Source: Aquabacterium sp. OR-4 (lineage in GTDB: Bacteria > Pseudomonadota > Gammaproteobacteria > Burkholderiales > Burkholderiaceae_C). Taken from it: a DNA stretch of 64,000 bases. The notes under the pieces are model-generated. The model worked only from the letters and a program-made list of their open reading frames with translations, made no database searches and had not been told where the DNA came from. Positions 45,406-54,657 of this stretch are shown piece after piece. The stretch covers positions 310,001 through 374,000 of the forward strand of contig NZ_JAOCQD020000001.1 in assembly GCF_025290835.2 (NCBI RefSeq). The letters are read 5' to 3'. Position 1 is the first letter of the stretch; every line of letters begins with the position of its first letter. Both the position numbers and the translations under genes were made by a program.

Positions 45406-48400
45406 TCAGGCGCCTTCGTGTCGGCGCCGGTACACGGCGTAATAAAGCACCGGGATGACCACCAGCGTCAGCAGCGTGGCGACCAGGATGCCGAAGATCA
45501 GCGCCACGGCCAGGCCGTTGAAGATGGGGTCGTCGAGGATGAACAGCGCGCCGATCATGGCCGCCAGCGCCGTCAGCGCGATGGGTTGCGCGCGCACCGC
45601 GGCCGAGGCCACCACCGCATCCTGAAAGCCCAGGCCCTGGGCCACCTGCAGTTCGATGAAGTCGACCAGCAGGATGCTGTTGCGCACGATGATGCCGGCC
45701 AGCGCGATCATGCCGATCATGCTGGTGGCGGTGAACTGCGCGCCCAGCAGCGCATGGCCGGGCATCACGCCGATGATGGTGAGCGGGATCGGCGCCATGA
45801 TGATCAGCGGCGTGGTGTAGCTCCTGAATTGAGCGACCACCAGCAGGTAGATCAGCACCAGGCCCACGGCATAGGCGGCGCCCATGTCGCGGAAGGTTTC
45901 GTAGGTGATCTGCCACTCGCCGTCCCACTTCAGCGCATAGGCGCGGTAGGGGTCGGCCGGCTGGCGGATCCAGTACTCGTCCAGCGGATGGCCCAGCGTC
46001 AGCGCCGCCAGCTGCGGGCGGATGGCGGCCAGGCCGTACAGCGGCGAGTCGGGCAACGTGGCCGCCTTGCCTGCGCTGCGCTGGCCCACATCGGCCAGCA
46101 CGTAGCTCACGCCCTGCAGATCCTTGGTGAACAGCGGCTTGTCGATCACGCCGCGCTCCACGCGCACCAGCTCCGACAGCGGCACCTGCTGGCCGTTGGC
46201 GGCCAGCATCGGCAGGGCCAGCAGCGCGTCCAGCCCCACCTGGGCCTCGCGCGGCAGCTGCAGGCGCACCGGCACCGGGTAGGTGCTGCCGTCGTGCAGC
46301 CAGGCGGCGTCGGTGCCCGACAGCGCGGCCTGCACCGTCTGCGCCACCTGGGCCACCGGGATGCCCAGGCTCTCGGCGCGCTGACGCTGCACGCGCAGGA
46401 AGGCGCGCGGCGCGTCCTCCTTCAGCGTGCTGTCGATGCCCACGATGTCGGGCGCGGCGGCAAAGGCCCGGGCCACCGCGGCGGCCACGCGCTGGCGGCC
46501 GGCTTCATCGGGGCCGTAGACCTCGGCCACCAGCGGGCTGAGCACCGGCGGGCCGGGCGGCACCTCCACCAGCTTCAGGCGCGCGCCGTGCGCTTGCGCG
46601 ATGGCGATCAGCGCCGGCTGCAGGCGTTGCGCGATGGCATGGCTCTGTTCCTGGCGGTGCCGCTTGTCGACCAGGTTGACCTGCAGGTCGCCCTGCTCGG
46701 CCTCGGCGCGCAGGTAGTACTGGCGCACCAGGCCGTTGAAGGTGATCGGGCTGGCCGTGCCGGCATAGCCCTGCAGATCCCGCACCTCGGGCTGCGCGGC
46801 CAGGTGCGCGGCCAGCGCCTGCAGCGTGGCGGCGGTGTCTTCCAGCGGTGTGCCGGCGGGCATCTCGACGACGAGCTGGAACTCGCTCTTGTTGTCGAAG
46901 GGCAGCATCTTCAGCACCACCCACTGCACGATCGCCAGGCCGACCGACAGCGCCAGCGCCGCCAGGATGCCGGCCAGCAGCAGCCAGCGCTTGCGCGCAC
47001 TGGCCAGCAGCGGGCGCAGCAGGCGCTCGAACAGGCGCGTCAGGCGGCCGGCCATGCCCTGGGCCGCGCCGCCATGGCCGTTGCCGTTGCCGTGGGCGGC
47101 CACCGGTTTCATCAGCTTCAGCGCCAGCCAGGGCGTGACGGTGAAGGCGATGGCCAGCGACAGCGCCATGCCCAGGCTCGAGTTGATCGGGATCGGGCTC
47201 ATGTACGGGCCCATCAGGCCCGACACGAAGGCCATCGGCAGCAGCGCGGCGATGACGGTCAGCGTGGCCAGGATGGTGGGACCGCCCACTTCGTCCACCG
47301 CCGCCGGGATGATCTGGCGCAGCGGTTGGCCCGGCGCGAGCTGCTGGTGGCGGTGGATGTTCTCGACCACCACGATGGCGTCGTCGACCAGGATGCCGAT
47401 CGAGAAGATCAGTGCGAACAGGCTCACGCGGTTGAGCGTGAAGCCCCAGGCCCAGCTGGCGAACAGCGTGGCCGTGAGCGTGAGGATCACCGCCGCGCCG
47501 ACGATCACCGCCTCGCGCCGGCCGAGCGCCAGGCCCACCAGCAGGATCACCGAGGCGGTGGCGAAGCCCAGCTTCTGGATCAGCTTGTTGGCCTTCTCGG
47601 CGGCGGTCTCGCCGTAGTCGCGGGTGATGCTGGCGTGCACGCCCTCGGGCAGCACGGTGTTGCGCAGCTGGTCGAGGCGCGCGCGGGCGCCGGCAGCCAC
47701 GTCCACGGCGTTCTCGCCGGGCTTCTTGGTCACGGTGACGGTGACGGCCGGCGCCACCGTGCCGGCCGGCATGCTGGCCGCCCCTGCCGGCGCCGTGGCG
47801 GCCTGGCCCGCACCGGGGGTGAACCACACATGGCGCTGCGGCTGCGCGGCGCCGTCGCGCACCGTGGCCACCTCGCGCAGGTACACCGGGCGGCCGGCAT
47901 GGCTGCCGACCACCAGGCCGGCCACCTCGTCGGCCGAGGCCAGGAACTCGCCGGTCTGCACCGCGAGCAGGCCGCCGCGGCCCTGGGTGTCGATCACGCT
48001 GCCGGCGGGCATGCCCACATTGGCTGCCGCCAGCATGGCCTTCAGGCGCAGGATGTCCACACCGCGCTCGCGCAGCCGGGTCGGGTCGAGCGCCACCTCC
48101 ACCACGCGGCCGGGGCCGCCAATGGTCTGCACCTCGCGCGCGCCGGGCACGCGCTTCAACTCGGCCTCCAGCGTGTGCGCCACGGCCTGCAGCTGCAGCG
48201 CGCTGCGCGCGTCGTCGGCCCACAGCGTGATGCCCAGCACCGGCACGTCGTCGATGCCCTTGGGCTTGACGATGGGCGCCAGCGTGCCCAGGCCCGAGGC
48301 GCCCGCGCCGCTTCCAGCGGCGGGCAGCCAGTCCTGGTTGGCATTGAGCACGTCGTACAGGCGCACCAGCGCCTCGGTGCGCGGCACGCCCACCTTGAAC

Positions 48401-48741
48401 TGCACGGTCAGCACCGCCAGGCCGGGGCGCGACACCGAGAAGGTGTGCTCGATGCCGGCGATCTGGCCCAGCACCTGTTCAGCCGGCCGCGCCACCATGG
48501 CCTGCACATCGGCGCTGCTGGCCCCCGGGAAGGGGATCAGCACATTGGCCATCGTGACGTTGATCTGCGGTTCTTCCTCGCGCGGCGTCACCAGCACCGC
48601 AAACAGGCCCAGCAGCAGCGCCACCAGGGCCAGCAGCGGGGTCAGGGCATTGGCCTGGAAGGCCGCGGCCAGGCGGCCGGCCACGCCCAGGCGCGGCGCG
48701 GCGGCGTCGGCCGGCCTGATGGGGGTCGGGGTATCGCTCAT
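45406..48741 (-). CDS. RND-family efflux transporter, inner-membrane pump
   Basis: A 1,111-residue pump with the classical RND layout: TM1 (~30-52), periplasmic porter loop starting P-R-E-E-E-P-Q-I, TM2-6, a second loop and TM7-12. The TM4 proton-relay motif is G-I-L-V-D-D-A-I-V-V-V-E-N-I, with two adjacent Asp as in AcrB-type drug pumps; it lacks the heavy-metal-type D-F-G-x-x-x-D-G-A or A-M-V-D-A-A forms. Substrate is therefore unknown and probably not Cu/Ag or Co/Zn/Cd. The membrane-fusion gene is 40 bp upstream. No outer-membrane factor gene is present. Confidence 0.93.
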   Translation of the reverse strand: MSDTPTPIRPADAAAPRLGVAGRLAAAFQANALTPLLALVALLLGLFAVLVTPREEEPQINVTMANVLIPFPGASSADVQAMVARPAEQVLGQIAGIEHTFSVSRPGLAVLTVQFKVGVPRTEALVRLYDVLNANQDWLPAAGSGAGASGLGTLAPIVKPKGIDDVPVLGITLWADDARSALQLQAVAHTLEAELKRVPGAREVQTIGGPGRVVEVALDPTRLRERGVDILRLKAMLAAANVGMPAGSVIDTQGRGGLLAVQTGEFLASADEVAGLVVGSHAGRPVYLREVATVRDGAAQPQRHVWFTPGAGQAATAPAGAASMPAGTVAPAVTVTVTKKPGENAVDVAAGARARLDQLRNTVLPEGVHASITRDYGETAAEKANKLIQKLGFATASVILLVGLALGRREAVIVGAAVILTLTATLFASWAWGFTLNRVSLFALIFSIGILVDDAIVVVENIHRHQQLAPGQPLRQIIPAAVDEVGGPTILATLTVIAALLPMAFVSGLMGPYMSPIPINSSLGMALSLAIAFTVTPWLALKLMKPVAAHGNGNGHGGAAQGMAGRLTRLFERLLRPLLASARKRWLLLAGILAALALSVGLAIVQWVVLKMLPFDNKSEFQLVVEMPAGTPLEDTAATLQALAAHLAAQPEVRDLQGYAGTASPITFNGLVRQYYLRAEAEQGDLQVNLVDKRHRQEQSHAIAQRLQPALIAIAQAHGARLKLVEVPPGPPVLSPLVAEVYGPDEAGRQRVAAAVARAFAAAPDIVGIDSTLKEDAPRAFLRVQRQRAESLGIPVAQVAQTVQAALSGTDAAWLHDGSTYPVPVRLQLPREAQVGLDALLALPMLAANGQQVPLSELVRVERGVIDKPLFTKDLQGVSYVLADVGQRSAGKAATLPDSPLYGLAAIRPQLAALTLGHPLDEYWIRQPADPYRAYALKWDGEWQITYETFRDMGAAYAVGLVLIYLLVVAQFRSYTTPLIIMAPIPLTIIGVMPGHALLGAQFTATSMIGMIALAGIIVRNSILLVDFIELQVAQGLGFQDAVVASAAVRAQPIALTALAAMIGALFILDDPIFNGLAVALIFGILVATLLTLVVIPVLYYAVYRRRHEGA

Positions 48742-48781
48742 GGCCTGGGTGTCGGTGGAGTCGGCGGGGGCGGCGGGCGGC

Positions 48782-49882
48782 TCACGGCGCGGGGCTGGCG
48801 TCGGCCAGGCCGGCGCGCACGGCGTCGGCCGCCACGCGCTCGCCGGGCTTCACGCCGGCCAGGATCTCGATGCCGTCGGCACCCCGGCTGGCACCGGTGC
48901 GCACCGCGCGCAGCACAAAGCGCGTGCCCTGGGCCACATATACCGCGCTCAGCTCGCCGCGGCGCAGCACGGCAGCGGCGGGCAGCACCAGCGGGGTCTG
49001 GGCGGCCGCTGCCGTTGCGGCGGGCGTCGCGCCCGCGAAGTGCACGCGCAACTGCTGGCCCGGCAGCAGCGGCTGGCCGGTGGTGGCGCGCGAGGCCAGC
49101 CCGGCCGGCAGATCGAGCCGCCATTCCACGGTTTGCGACACGGCATCGGCGCCCGGCAGCAGCTGGCGCGCCACCGGCGTGATGCGCTGGCCGTCGGCCA
49201 GCTCCACCTGCACCTGCTGCGCGCCGCGGGCCGCAGCGGCCAGCGAGGCCGGCACCTGCACCACGGCGCGCAGCGCGCCGGGGGCGTAGACGGTGGCGAT
49301 GGCCCGGCCCGGCGTGGCCAGGTCGCCGGCCTGCACATGGGTGGCCAGCACCACGGCGTCAAACGGTGCGCTGATGGTGCTGAAGCCGCGCACCAGGCTG
49401 GCCTGGGTGCGCCCGGCCTGGGCCTGGGCCAGGCCGGCCTGGGCGGCCTTCAGCGCGGTGTCGGCCTGATCGAGCGCGGCCTGGCTGACGAAGCCGTGGC
49501 CGCGCAGCTCGCGCGCCCGCTCGGCCGCCAGCCGGGCATTGCGCCACTCGGCTTCGGCCTGCGCCACGCCGGCCTCGCTGCGCAGCACGCCGGCCTGCAG
49601 CTCGCGCTCGTCCACGCGGGCCACCGGCTGGCCGGCCTTCACCCGGTCGCCGGCCTTGACCTGCAGCGCCACCACATTGCCGCCCACCTGGGCGGCCAGC
49701 GTGGCCTGGCGCACCGGCTGCAGCACGCCGTCGAGCGACATCGCGCCGCTGGCCGTGCCGCCGCGGGCCGGCACGGTGGCCACCGGCGTGGCAGCCCCGG
49801 CCGGTGCAGCGGCCAGTGCCGCGAACAGCAGGGCGACGGCCATCAGGCCGGCGGCAGAGGAATGGCGGTGATTGATACCCAT
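48782..49882 (-). CDS. RND periplasmic adaptor (HlyD/membrane-fusion family)
   Basis: A 366-residue protein from the ATG at 49882, with a signal peptide ending near A-G-A-A-T. The barrel-sandwich halves (A-T-L-A-A-Q-V-G-G-N-V-V, then A-P-F-D-A-V-V-L) flank a coiled-coil hairpin (~100-165, A/Q/E/R-rich with regular leucines). It links the pump to an outer-membrane channel. It is the first gene of the operon. Two palindromic operators overlap its promoter and start codon, so the leader would be extremely short; a later ATG (M-A-V-A-L-L) at 49843 would still leave a signal peptide. Confidence 0.9.
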   Translation of the reverse strand: MGINHRHSSAAGLMAVALLFAALAAAPAGAATPVATVPARGGTASGAMSLDGVLQPVRQATLAAQVGGNVVALQVKAGDRVKAGQPVARVDERELQAGVLRSEAGVAQAEAEWRNARLAAERARELRGHGFVSQAALDQADTALKAAQAGLAQAQAGRTQASLVRGFSTISAPFDAVVLATHVQAGDLATPGRAIATVYAPGALRAVVQVPASLAAAARGAQQVQVELADGQRITPVARQLLPGADAVSQTVEWRLDLPAGLASRATTGQPLLPGQQLRVHFAGATPAATAAAAQTPLVLPAAAVLRRGELSAVYVAQGTRFVLRAVRTGASRGADGIEILAGVKPGERVAADAVRAGLADASPAP

Positions 49883-49916
49883 AGGGGGTATCTTATCGCA
49901 TACCCCCAAGGGGTAT
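49874..49916 (-). promoter_or_regulatory. Two CsoR-type palindromic operators overlapping the RND operon promoter
   Basis: Operator 1 (49900-49916) is ATACCCC-CAA-GGGGTAT, a perfect 7-bp inverted repeat. Operator 2 (49874-49892) is GATACCC, five bases, GGGTATC, also perfect, and covers the ATG at 49882. On the minus strand a promoter candidate is TTGATA (49919-49914), 18 bases, TAAGAT (49895-49890); operator 1 lies between the boxes and operator 2 over the start. Such C-tract/G-tract symmetry is typical of CsoR-family sites, and the operon ends with a CsoR-family gene. Confidence 0.82.
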
Positions 49917-49944
49917 CAAGACCACACCCTGTGGCAGGGCTGAA

Positions 49945-50658
49945 TCAGCGGCTGGCGGCGGCGGCGGCGCGGGCTGCCGCACGCGCGGCCTCGTGCCGGC
50001 GCGGCAGGTCCAGGATCCACTCGGCGGGAATGGCGAAGTTCAGGTTCTGGCTGTCGGCGCCAAAGATGCCCAGCGTGGTCAGGCCCAGCAGCTCGCCTTG
50101 TTCGTTGAACAGCGCGCCGCCGGACGATCCGCCCGAGATGGCGGCCGAGGTCTGCAGCAGCACCAGCTGGCCGGCGTCGTTGCGGCGGATCGACGACACC
50201 AGGCCGGCGGCCAGGGTCAGGTCCAGCCCCTTGGGATGGCCCACGGTGTAGGCCGCCTGGCCCACCGCGGCCTGGTCGGCGCGGCCCAGGCGCACCGGCG
50301 GCGCGGCCAGACCGGGCACCGAGAGCTGGCACAGGTCGCGCTGCACATCCCAGCGCGCCAGGCGGGCGGGCAGCGGCTGCGGCAGGCCGTCGCGGCGGAT
50401 CTGCACGCGCTGCGCCCGGGCCAGCACATGGCAGTTGGTCACCAGCTCGGCGTGGCCGGTGACCACGCCGCTGCCCTGGCCCAGCGGCAGGCCGTCGCGG
50501 TCGAAGGTCTGCACCCGCCACACGCTGGGCGCCACCTGCGCAAACAGCTCGGCGGGCGTCAGGGCCCAGGCCGGCAGCGCCGCGGCCAGCAGCAGGCCCG
50601 GGAGGGCGCGGCGGATGACGCCTGGCGGGGCGCGGCGGCTGGCGTGGCGCGCGCTCAC
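49945..50658 (-). CDS. Secreted trypsin-like (HtrA/S1C-like) serine protease without PDZ domain
   Basis: A 237-residue protein; the start is a GTG at 50658 and a signal peptide ends near A-W-A. The triad is visible: His in V-T-N-C-H-V-L, Asp in R-D-L-C-Q-L and Ser in I-S-G-G-S-S-G-G-A-L-F. The length leaves no room for a PDZ domain, unlike DegP. The C-terminus is an Ala/Arg-rich tail. It probably acts in the periplasm. It lies just upstream of the RND operon on the same strand, but that operon has its own promoter. Confidence 0.88.
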   Translation of the reverse strand: MSARHASRRAPPGVIRRALPGLLLAAALPAWALTPAELFAQVAPSVWRVQTFDRDGLPLGQGSGVVTGHAELVTNCHVLARAQRVQIRRDGLPQPLPARLARWDVQRDLCQLSVPGLAAPPVRLGRADQAAVGQAAYTVGHPKGLDLTLAAGLVSSIRRNDAGQLVLLQTSAAISGGSSGGALFNEQGELLGLTTLGIFGADSQNLNFAIPAEWILDLPRRHEAARAAARAAAAASR

Positions 50659-50716
50659 TGAACCACCCTCGGCGCCGTGCGCTGCGGGATGCGCGCCTGC
50701 GAGCGGCCCGGCGCGC

Positions 50717-51355
50717 TCATGGCCGGATCAGCCCACGCAGATCGTCGGTGGTGGCGCGCGGGTTCAACACGGCCTCGCCGTTCACCTGGCCGCCGCGGAT
50801 CGGCGAGGCCGCCTGCGCGCGAGCGGCCTGCGCCTGCGCCAGCGGCACGCAGGCCTGGGTGGCCGTGCTGCGCAGCAGCAGGTCGGCCGGCGGGCTGGCG
50901 CGCTCGGGCTGGGTGGTGTCCAGCAACTGGGCCGGGCAGCCATCGGCCACGGTCATGCCCTGCACCAGGTACAGGCGGTCGGCGCGCGGCGTGAAGCTCC
51001 AGCGCACGCTGCAGGCCGTCTGGCCGCTGCGGTGCACGACGAACTCCAGCGTCACGCGCTGGCCGGCCGCCAGGCGCGCCGGCAAGGCTGGCTGCTGGGG
51101 CGTGCCACCGGTCAGGCGCTGGGCCTGCTGGCATTGCGCCTCGTCGGCCAGCACCCGCAGCGCGAAGCGGTCATTGCCCGGCACCGCGGCGCGCAGGCTC
51201 AGCCGCGCCCAGGGCTGGCCCGGGGCCGGTGCGGGGTAGTCGGGCAGCACCGCCTCGGGCAGGCTGGTGCAGCCCGCCAGCGTGGCCAAGGCCAGGGCGG
51301 CGGCAATCTGCAGGGGCAGGCGCTGGGGCTGGGCCTGGGGCAGGCGCTGGGGCAT
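50717..51355 (-). CDS. Putative lipoprotein of unknown function
   Basis: A 212-residue protein with a hydrophobic start and lipobox L-A-G-C near residue 29. The mature part has several cysteines (C-Q-Q, A-C-S-V-R-W-S, D-G-C-P, A-C-V-P), which may pair in the periplasm. I recognise no domain. It ends 58 bp before the protease start on the same strand, so the two may be co-transcribed. Its start region contains a CAGGCGCTGGGG repeat. Confidence 0.7.
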   Translation of the reverse strand: MPQRLPQAQPQRLPLQIAAALALATLAGCTSLPEAVLPDYPAPAPGQPWARLSLRAAVPGNDRFALRVLADEAQCQQAQRLTGGTPQQPALPARLAAGQRVTLEFVVHRSGQTACSVRWSFTPRADRLYLVQGMTVADGCPAQLLDTTQPERASPPADLLLRSTATQACVPLAQAQAARAQAASPIRGGQVNGEAVLNPRATTDDLRGLIRP

Positions 51356-51458
51356 GGGCGGGCAGCGCGGCGGCCGCGTGCGCTCAGGGTGGATGCGGCG
51401 GCCAGTGTAGGCCGCGCCCCCCGGTGCCGGCGGCCACCCGCCCGCCTACACTGAACCG

Positions 51459-52376
51459 ATGACCGAGCTTGTCACTGCCGATGCCTGCGCACTGCATCTG
51501 GCGCCGCGCGTGCCCGCCACCGCGCCGCTGCGTGGCCAGGTGCTCATCGTGCACGGCCTGGGCGAGCACAGCGGCCGCTACGCCCATGTGGCGCGGCACC
51601 TGGCCGGCTGCGGCTTCGACGTGATGGCCTACGACCACCGCGGCCATGGCCGCAGCCAGGGCCCGCGCGGCGTGATCCCCACAGCCGACAGCCTGCTGGC
51701 CGATCTGGGCGCGGTGCTGGCCCAGGTGCGCGCCGGGCAGCCCGGCGTTCCGCTGCTGCTGCTGGGCCACAGCCTGGGTGGCCTGGTGGCGGGCCGCTTC
51801 GTGGCCGAGGGCCTGGCCCGGCGGCCGGCACCCTGGTGGCAGGCCGTGGATGCGCTGGTGATGTCCTCGCCGGCGCTCGACCTGGGCATGAACCTGGCGC
51901 AGAAGGCGCTGCTGGCCGTGCTGGGGCCGATCGCGCCCGGGCTGGGCGTGGCCAACGGCCTGAAGCCCGACTGGATTTGCCGCGACGCGGCCGTGGTGCG
52001 CGCCTACCAGGCCGATCCGCTGGTGCACGGGCGCATTGCGCCGCGCCTGGTGCGCTTCATGCTGGATGCCGGCGCCCAGGTGCGGGCGTGCGCCGCGCAG
52101 TGGGCAACGCCCACCTGCCTGCTGTACGCCGGTGCCGACCGCTGCGTGGCGCCGCGCGGCAGTGCCGCTTTTGCCGCCGCGGCGCCGGCAGCCCGGGTGC
52201 AGGCCACCGCCTACCCCGGCCTGGCGCACGAGATCTTCAACGAGCCCGAGCAGGCCCGCGTGCTGGCCGACTTGACCACCTGGCTGCAGGCGCGGTTTGC
52301 GCCGCTGCCGGGGGGGCGGCCCGCGGTGTCGCCGACGGTGTCAACCTCGGTGGTGTCGGCACAGGCCGCGTCCTAA
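51459..52376 (+). CDS. Alpha/beta hydrolase, monoacylglycerol-lipase-like
   Basis: A 305-residue serine hydrolase. The oxyanion region V-H-G-L-G-E-H-S-G-R-Y is typical of the monoglyceride-lipase/lysophospholipase (Hydrolase_4) group. The nucleophile elbow is L-G-H-S-L-G-G, the acid is in Y-A-G-A-D-R, and the catalytic His is in L-A-H-E-I-F-N-E. No signal peptide is seen, so it is cytoplasmic. It is divergent from the lipoprotein gene and lies 84 bp before the M20 peptidase. Confidence 0.9.
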   Translation: MTELVTADACALHLAPRVPATAPLRGQVLIVHGLGEHSGRYAHVARHLAGCGFDVMAYDHRGHGRSQGPRGVIPTADSLLADLGAVLAQVRAGQPGVPLLLLGHSLGGLVAGRFVAEGLARRPAPWWQAVDALVMSSPALDLGMNLAQKALLAVLGPIAPGLGVANGLKPDWICRDAAVVRAYQADPLVHGRIAPRLVRFMLDAGAQVRACAAQWATPTCLLYAGADRCVAPRGSAAFAAAAPAARVQATAYPGLAHEIFNEPEQARVLADLTTWLQARFAPLPGGRPAVSPTVSTSVVSAQAAS

Positions 52377-52460
52377 ACTGAGGGCCGGGCCGCCGATCCG
52401 CGGCCTGCCATCCGCCGACCGGGCCCCACAACGGCCCCAGCCCCTTCGACAGGAACGCCC

Positions 52461-53936
52461 ATGAACGCCCGCGATCCGCTGCAACCCCTGCAACCCGATG
52501 AAGCCACCGCGCTGGGCGCCTTTGCCAGCCGCCGCTGGGACGAGGCCCTGCTGCCCGCGCTGACCGACTACATCGCGGTGCCGGCCAAGAGCCCGATGTT
52601 CGATGCCGACTGGCAGAAGAACGGCCTGATCGAGCGCGTGGTGCGCGACGCCGCGCAGTGGGTGGAGGCGCGCAAGCTGCCCGGCCTGACGCTGGAGGTC
52701 ATCCGCCTGGATGGCCGCACGCCGGTGATCTTTTTCGAGATCGAATCCACCAAGGCGGGATCGACCGACACCGTGGTGATGTACGGCCACCTCGACAAGC
52801 AGCCCGAGTTCAATGGCTGGCGTGCCGGCCTGGGCCCGTGGACACCCAAGTACGTGGACGGCCTGCTCTACGGCCGCGGTGGCGCCGACGACGGTTACGC
52901 CATCTACGCCGCCATCACCGCGGTCGAGGCGCTGAAGGCGCAGAACCTGCCGCACCCGCGCATCGTCGGTCTGATCGAAACCTGCGAGGAAAGCGGCAGC
53001 CACGATCTGCCGCCCTACCTGGACCTGCTGCGCCCCCGCCTGGGCCAGGTGAGCCTGGTGGTGTGCCTGGATTCGGGCGCCGGCAACTACGACCAGCTGT
53101 GGCTCACCACCAGCCTGCGCGGCATGGTCTCGGGCGTGCTGAAGGTGGAGATCCTCACCGAGGGCGTGCACTCGGGCGATGCCAGCGGCGTGGTGCCGTC
53201 GAGCTTTCGCATCCTGCGCCATGTGCTCGACCGGCTGGAAGACTCGGCCACCGGCCGGCTGCTGCCCGAGGCCTTTCACTGCCAGGTTCCGGCCGGCCGC
53301 GTGGCCCAGGCCCAGGCTGCGGCGGCCACGCTGGGCGACGCGGTGTTCAAGTCCTACCCCTGGAGTTGCGGTGCCGAGGGCCAGCCGGTGCTGCCGATGA
53401 CGCAAGACCCGGTGCAGGCCCTGCTCAACCGCACCTGGCGGCCCACGCTCAGCGTGACCGGGGTCGATGGCTTTCCCGAGCTCAAGAGCGCGGGCAACGT
53501 GCTGCGGCCCTTCACCGCCTTCAAGCTCAGCCTGCGCCTGCCGCCACTGGTGAACGGCCACGAGGCCAGCCTGAAACTGAAGACCCTGCTGGAAGACAAC
53601 GCGCCCTACCAGGCCAAGGTGACCTTCCAGCCCGATGGCCGCGCCGGCGAGCTGGGTGCTACCGGCTGGGACGCACCGGATCTGTCACCCTGGCTGGAGC
53701 GCGCGCTCAACGAGGCCAGCCTGGCGCATTACGGCGCGCCAACGGGCTACATCGGCCAGGGCGGCACGATCCCGCTGATGAACATGCTGCAGCAGGGCTT
53801 TCCGGCTGCGCAGATGATGGTCTGCGGCGTGCTGGGCCCCAAGAGCAATGCCCACGGGCCCAACGAGTTTCTGCACGTGCCCTACGCCAAGCGGCTCACC
53901 GCCGCCGTGGCGCAGGTCATTGCGGCCATGCCCTGA
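52461..53936 (+). CDS. M20-family metallopeptidase (dipeptidase-like)
   Basis: A 491-residue zinc peptidase. Metal ligands and catalytic residues can be read in order: His and Asp in Y-G-H-L-D-K-Q, Asp in G-R-G-G-A-D-D-G-Y, the Glu pair in E-T-C-E-E-S-G-S-H-D, Asp in C-L-D-S-G-A-G, and His in N-A-H-G-P-N-E. The large insert is the dimerisation lid. It resembles carnosinase-type M20 dipeptidases and is cytoplasmic. Confidence 0.92.
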   Translation: MNARDPLQPLQPDEATALGAFASRRWDEALLPALTDYIAVPAKSPMFDADWQKNGLIERVVRDAAQWVEARKLPGLTLEVIRLDGRTPVIFFEIESTKAGSTDTVVMYGHLDKQPEFNGWRAGLGPWTPKYVDGLLYGRGGADDGYAIYAAITAVEALKAQNLPHPRIVGLIETCEESGSHDLPPYLDLLRPRLGQVSLVVCLDSGAGNYDQLWLTTSLRGMVSGVLKVEILTEGVHSGDASGVVPSSFRILRHVLDRLEDSATGRLLPEAFHCQVPAGRVAQAQAAAATLGDAVFKSYPWSCGAEGQPVLPMTQDPVQALLNRTWRPTLSVTGVDGFPELKSAGNVLRPFTAFKLSLRLPPLVNGHEASLKLKTLLEDNAPYQAKVTFQPDGRAGELGATGWDAPDLSPWLERALNEASLAHYGAPTGYIGQGGTIPLMNMLQQGFPAAQMMVCGVLGPKSNAHGPNEFLHVPYAKRLTAAVAQVIAAMP

Positions 53937-54025
53937 GGGGGTGCCTCTCATCTGGGGCACACCCTCTGTGGGGGGGCGCCCTGGGCAGGGCGTGCGGCCG
54001 GCCCGCGCGGGCCGACCGCCTGGGC
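53937..54025. terminator. Hairpin-rich gap between convergent genes
   Basis: Between the M20 stop and the convergent DUF4148 stop are a GTGCC...GGCAC stem (53941-53960) and a CGCCCT-GGGC-AGGGCG stem (53977-53992), possible bidirectional transcript ends without T tracts. Confidence 0.4.
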
Positions 54026-54427
54026 TCACTGACCGGCGGCCGTGGTCTTGGCGGCGGCCGCGGCGCGCGGTGCGGCCGGGCGGTTCACCGCCAGGGCTTC
54101 ACCGGCGCTCAGCAGCTGGCCGGCGCGCACGGCGGCCACGGTGTCGCGCTTGACGTCGGCGCGCGCCAGCGTCGGCGTGCCGGTGGTTGCCGCGGGCAGG
54201 TTCACCAGCTCGCCGGGGGCGGCCAGCGTGTGCTGGCGCTGGGCGGCTTCGACCTGCGCCACCACTTGCGCGCGGCTCAGGGTGCTGCGCAGCGGCTGGC
54301 TGTGCTGGATCACCTCGCCCTCGCCGGCGGGGTACCAGTCGGTCGTGGTGGCGGCCTGGCAGGTGGCGGCGCCCAGCAGGGCAACGGCGGCAGTGGCGGC
54401 GGTGAGCAGGGTCGAACGAACGGTCAT
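54026..54427 (-). CDS. DUF4148-like small exported protein
   Basis: A 133-residue protein with a clear signal peptide (cleavage near C-Q-A-A-T). The mature part includes S-T-L-S-R-A-Q-V-V-A-Q-V-E-A-A, the hallmark of DUF4148, a periplasmic family widespread in Burkholderiales with no known function. The C-terminus is Ala-rich. It is divergent from a LysR gene across 230 bp that contains an inverted-repeat site. Confidence 0.8.
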   Translation of the reverse strand: MTVRSTLLTAATAAVALLGAATCQAATTTDWYPAGEGEVIQHSQPLRSTLSRAQVVAQVEAAQRQHTLAAPGELVNLPAATTGTPTLARADVKRDTVAAVRAGQLLSAGEALAVNRPAAPRAAAAAKTTAAGQ

Positions 54428-54555
54428 GATGGGCTCCTGAGTCAGCAGGGTGGCAAGGACACCGGGCTCGCCTCGGGTGGGTGGCGCCGGTGTGTCGATG
54501 GGCTCAACTTTAGGTAGTTACCCCAGGCTGAAACAGCGGCCAGGCTCGAATGCAC

Positions 54556-54574
54556 CATTCCATTTCATGGAATG
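54556..54574. promoter_or_regulatory. Inverted-repeat operator candidate between DUF4148 and LysR genes
   Basis: A perfect 7-bp inverted repeat CATTCCA-TTTCA-TGGAATG contains ATT-N11-AAT, the LysR-box shape T-N11-A. It lies in an AT-rich island of the divergent intergenic region, 84 bp before the LysR start, and is probably bound by that LysR protein. Confidence 0.65.
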
Positions 54575-54657
54575 ATGTGAAGCTTAGATGGCTCGTTGAT
54601 AACGAACATCGCAGTAATCTGGCTGTCATCTGGCGGCAATCTGAACCCGGAGATCCC

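Noticed and set aside
45406..48741. CusA/CzcA-type heavy-metal RND pump
   Set aside because: The TM4 motif has adjacent Asp residues as in drug pumps and lacks the heavy-metal signatures, despite the CsoR-family neighbour.
45385..49182. 1,265-codon open frame on the plus strand
   Set aside because: Shadow of the RND operon; the minus-strand frames have full RND and adaptor signatures.
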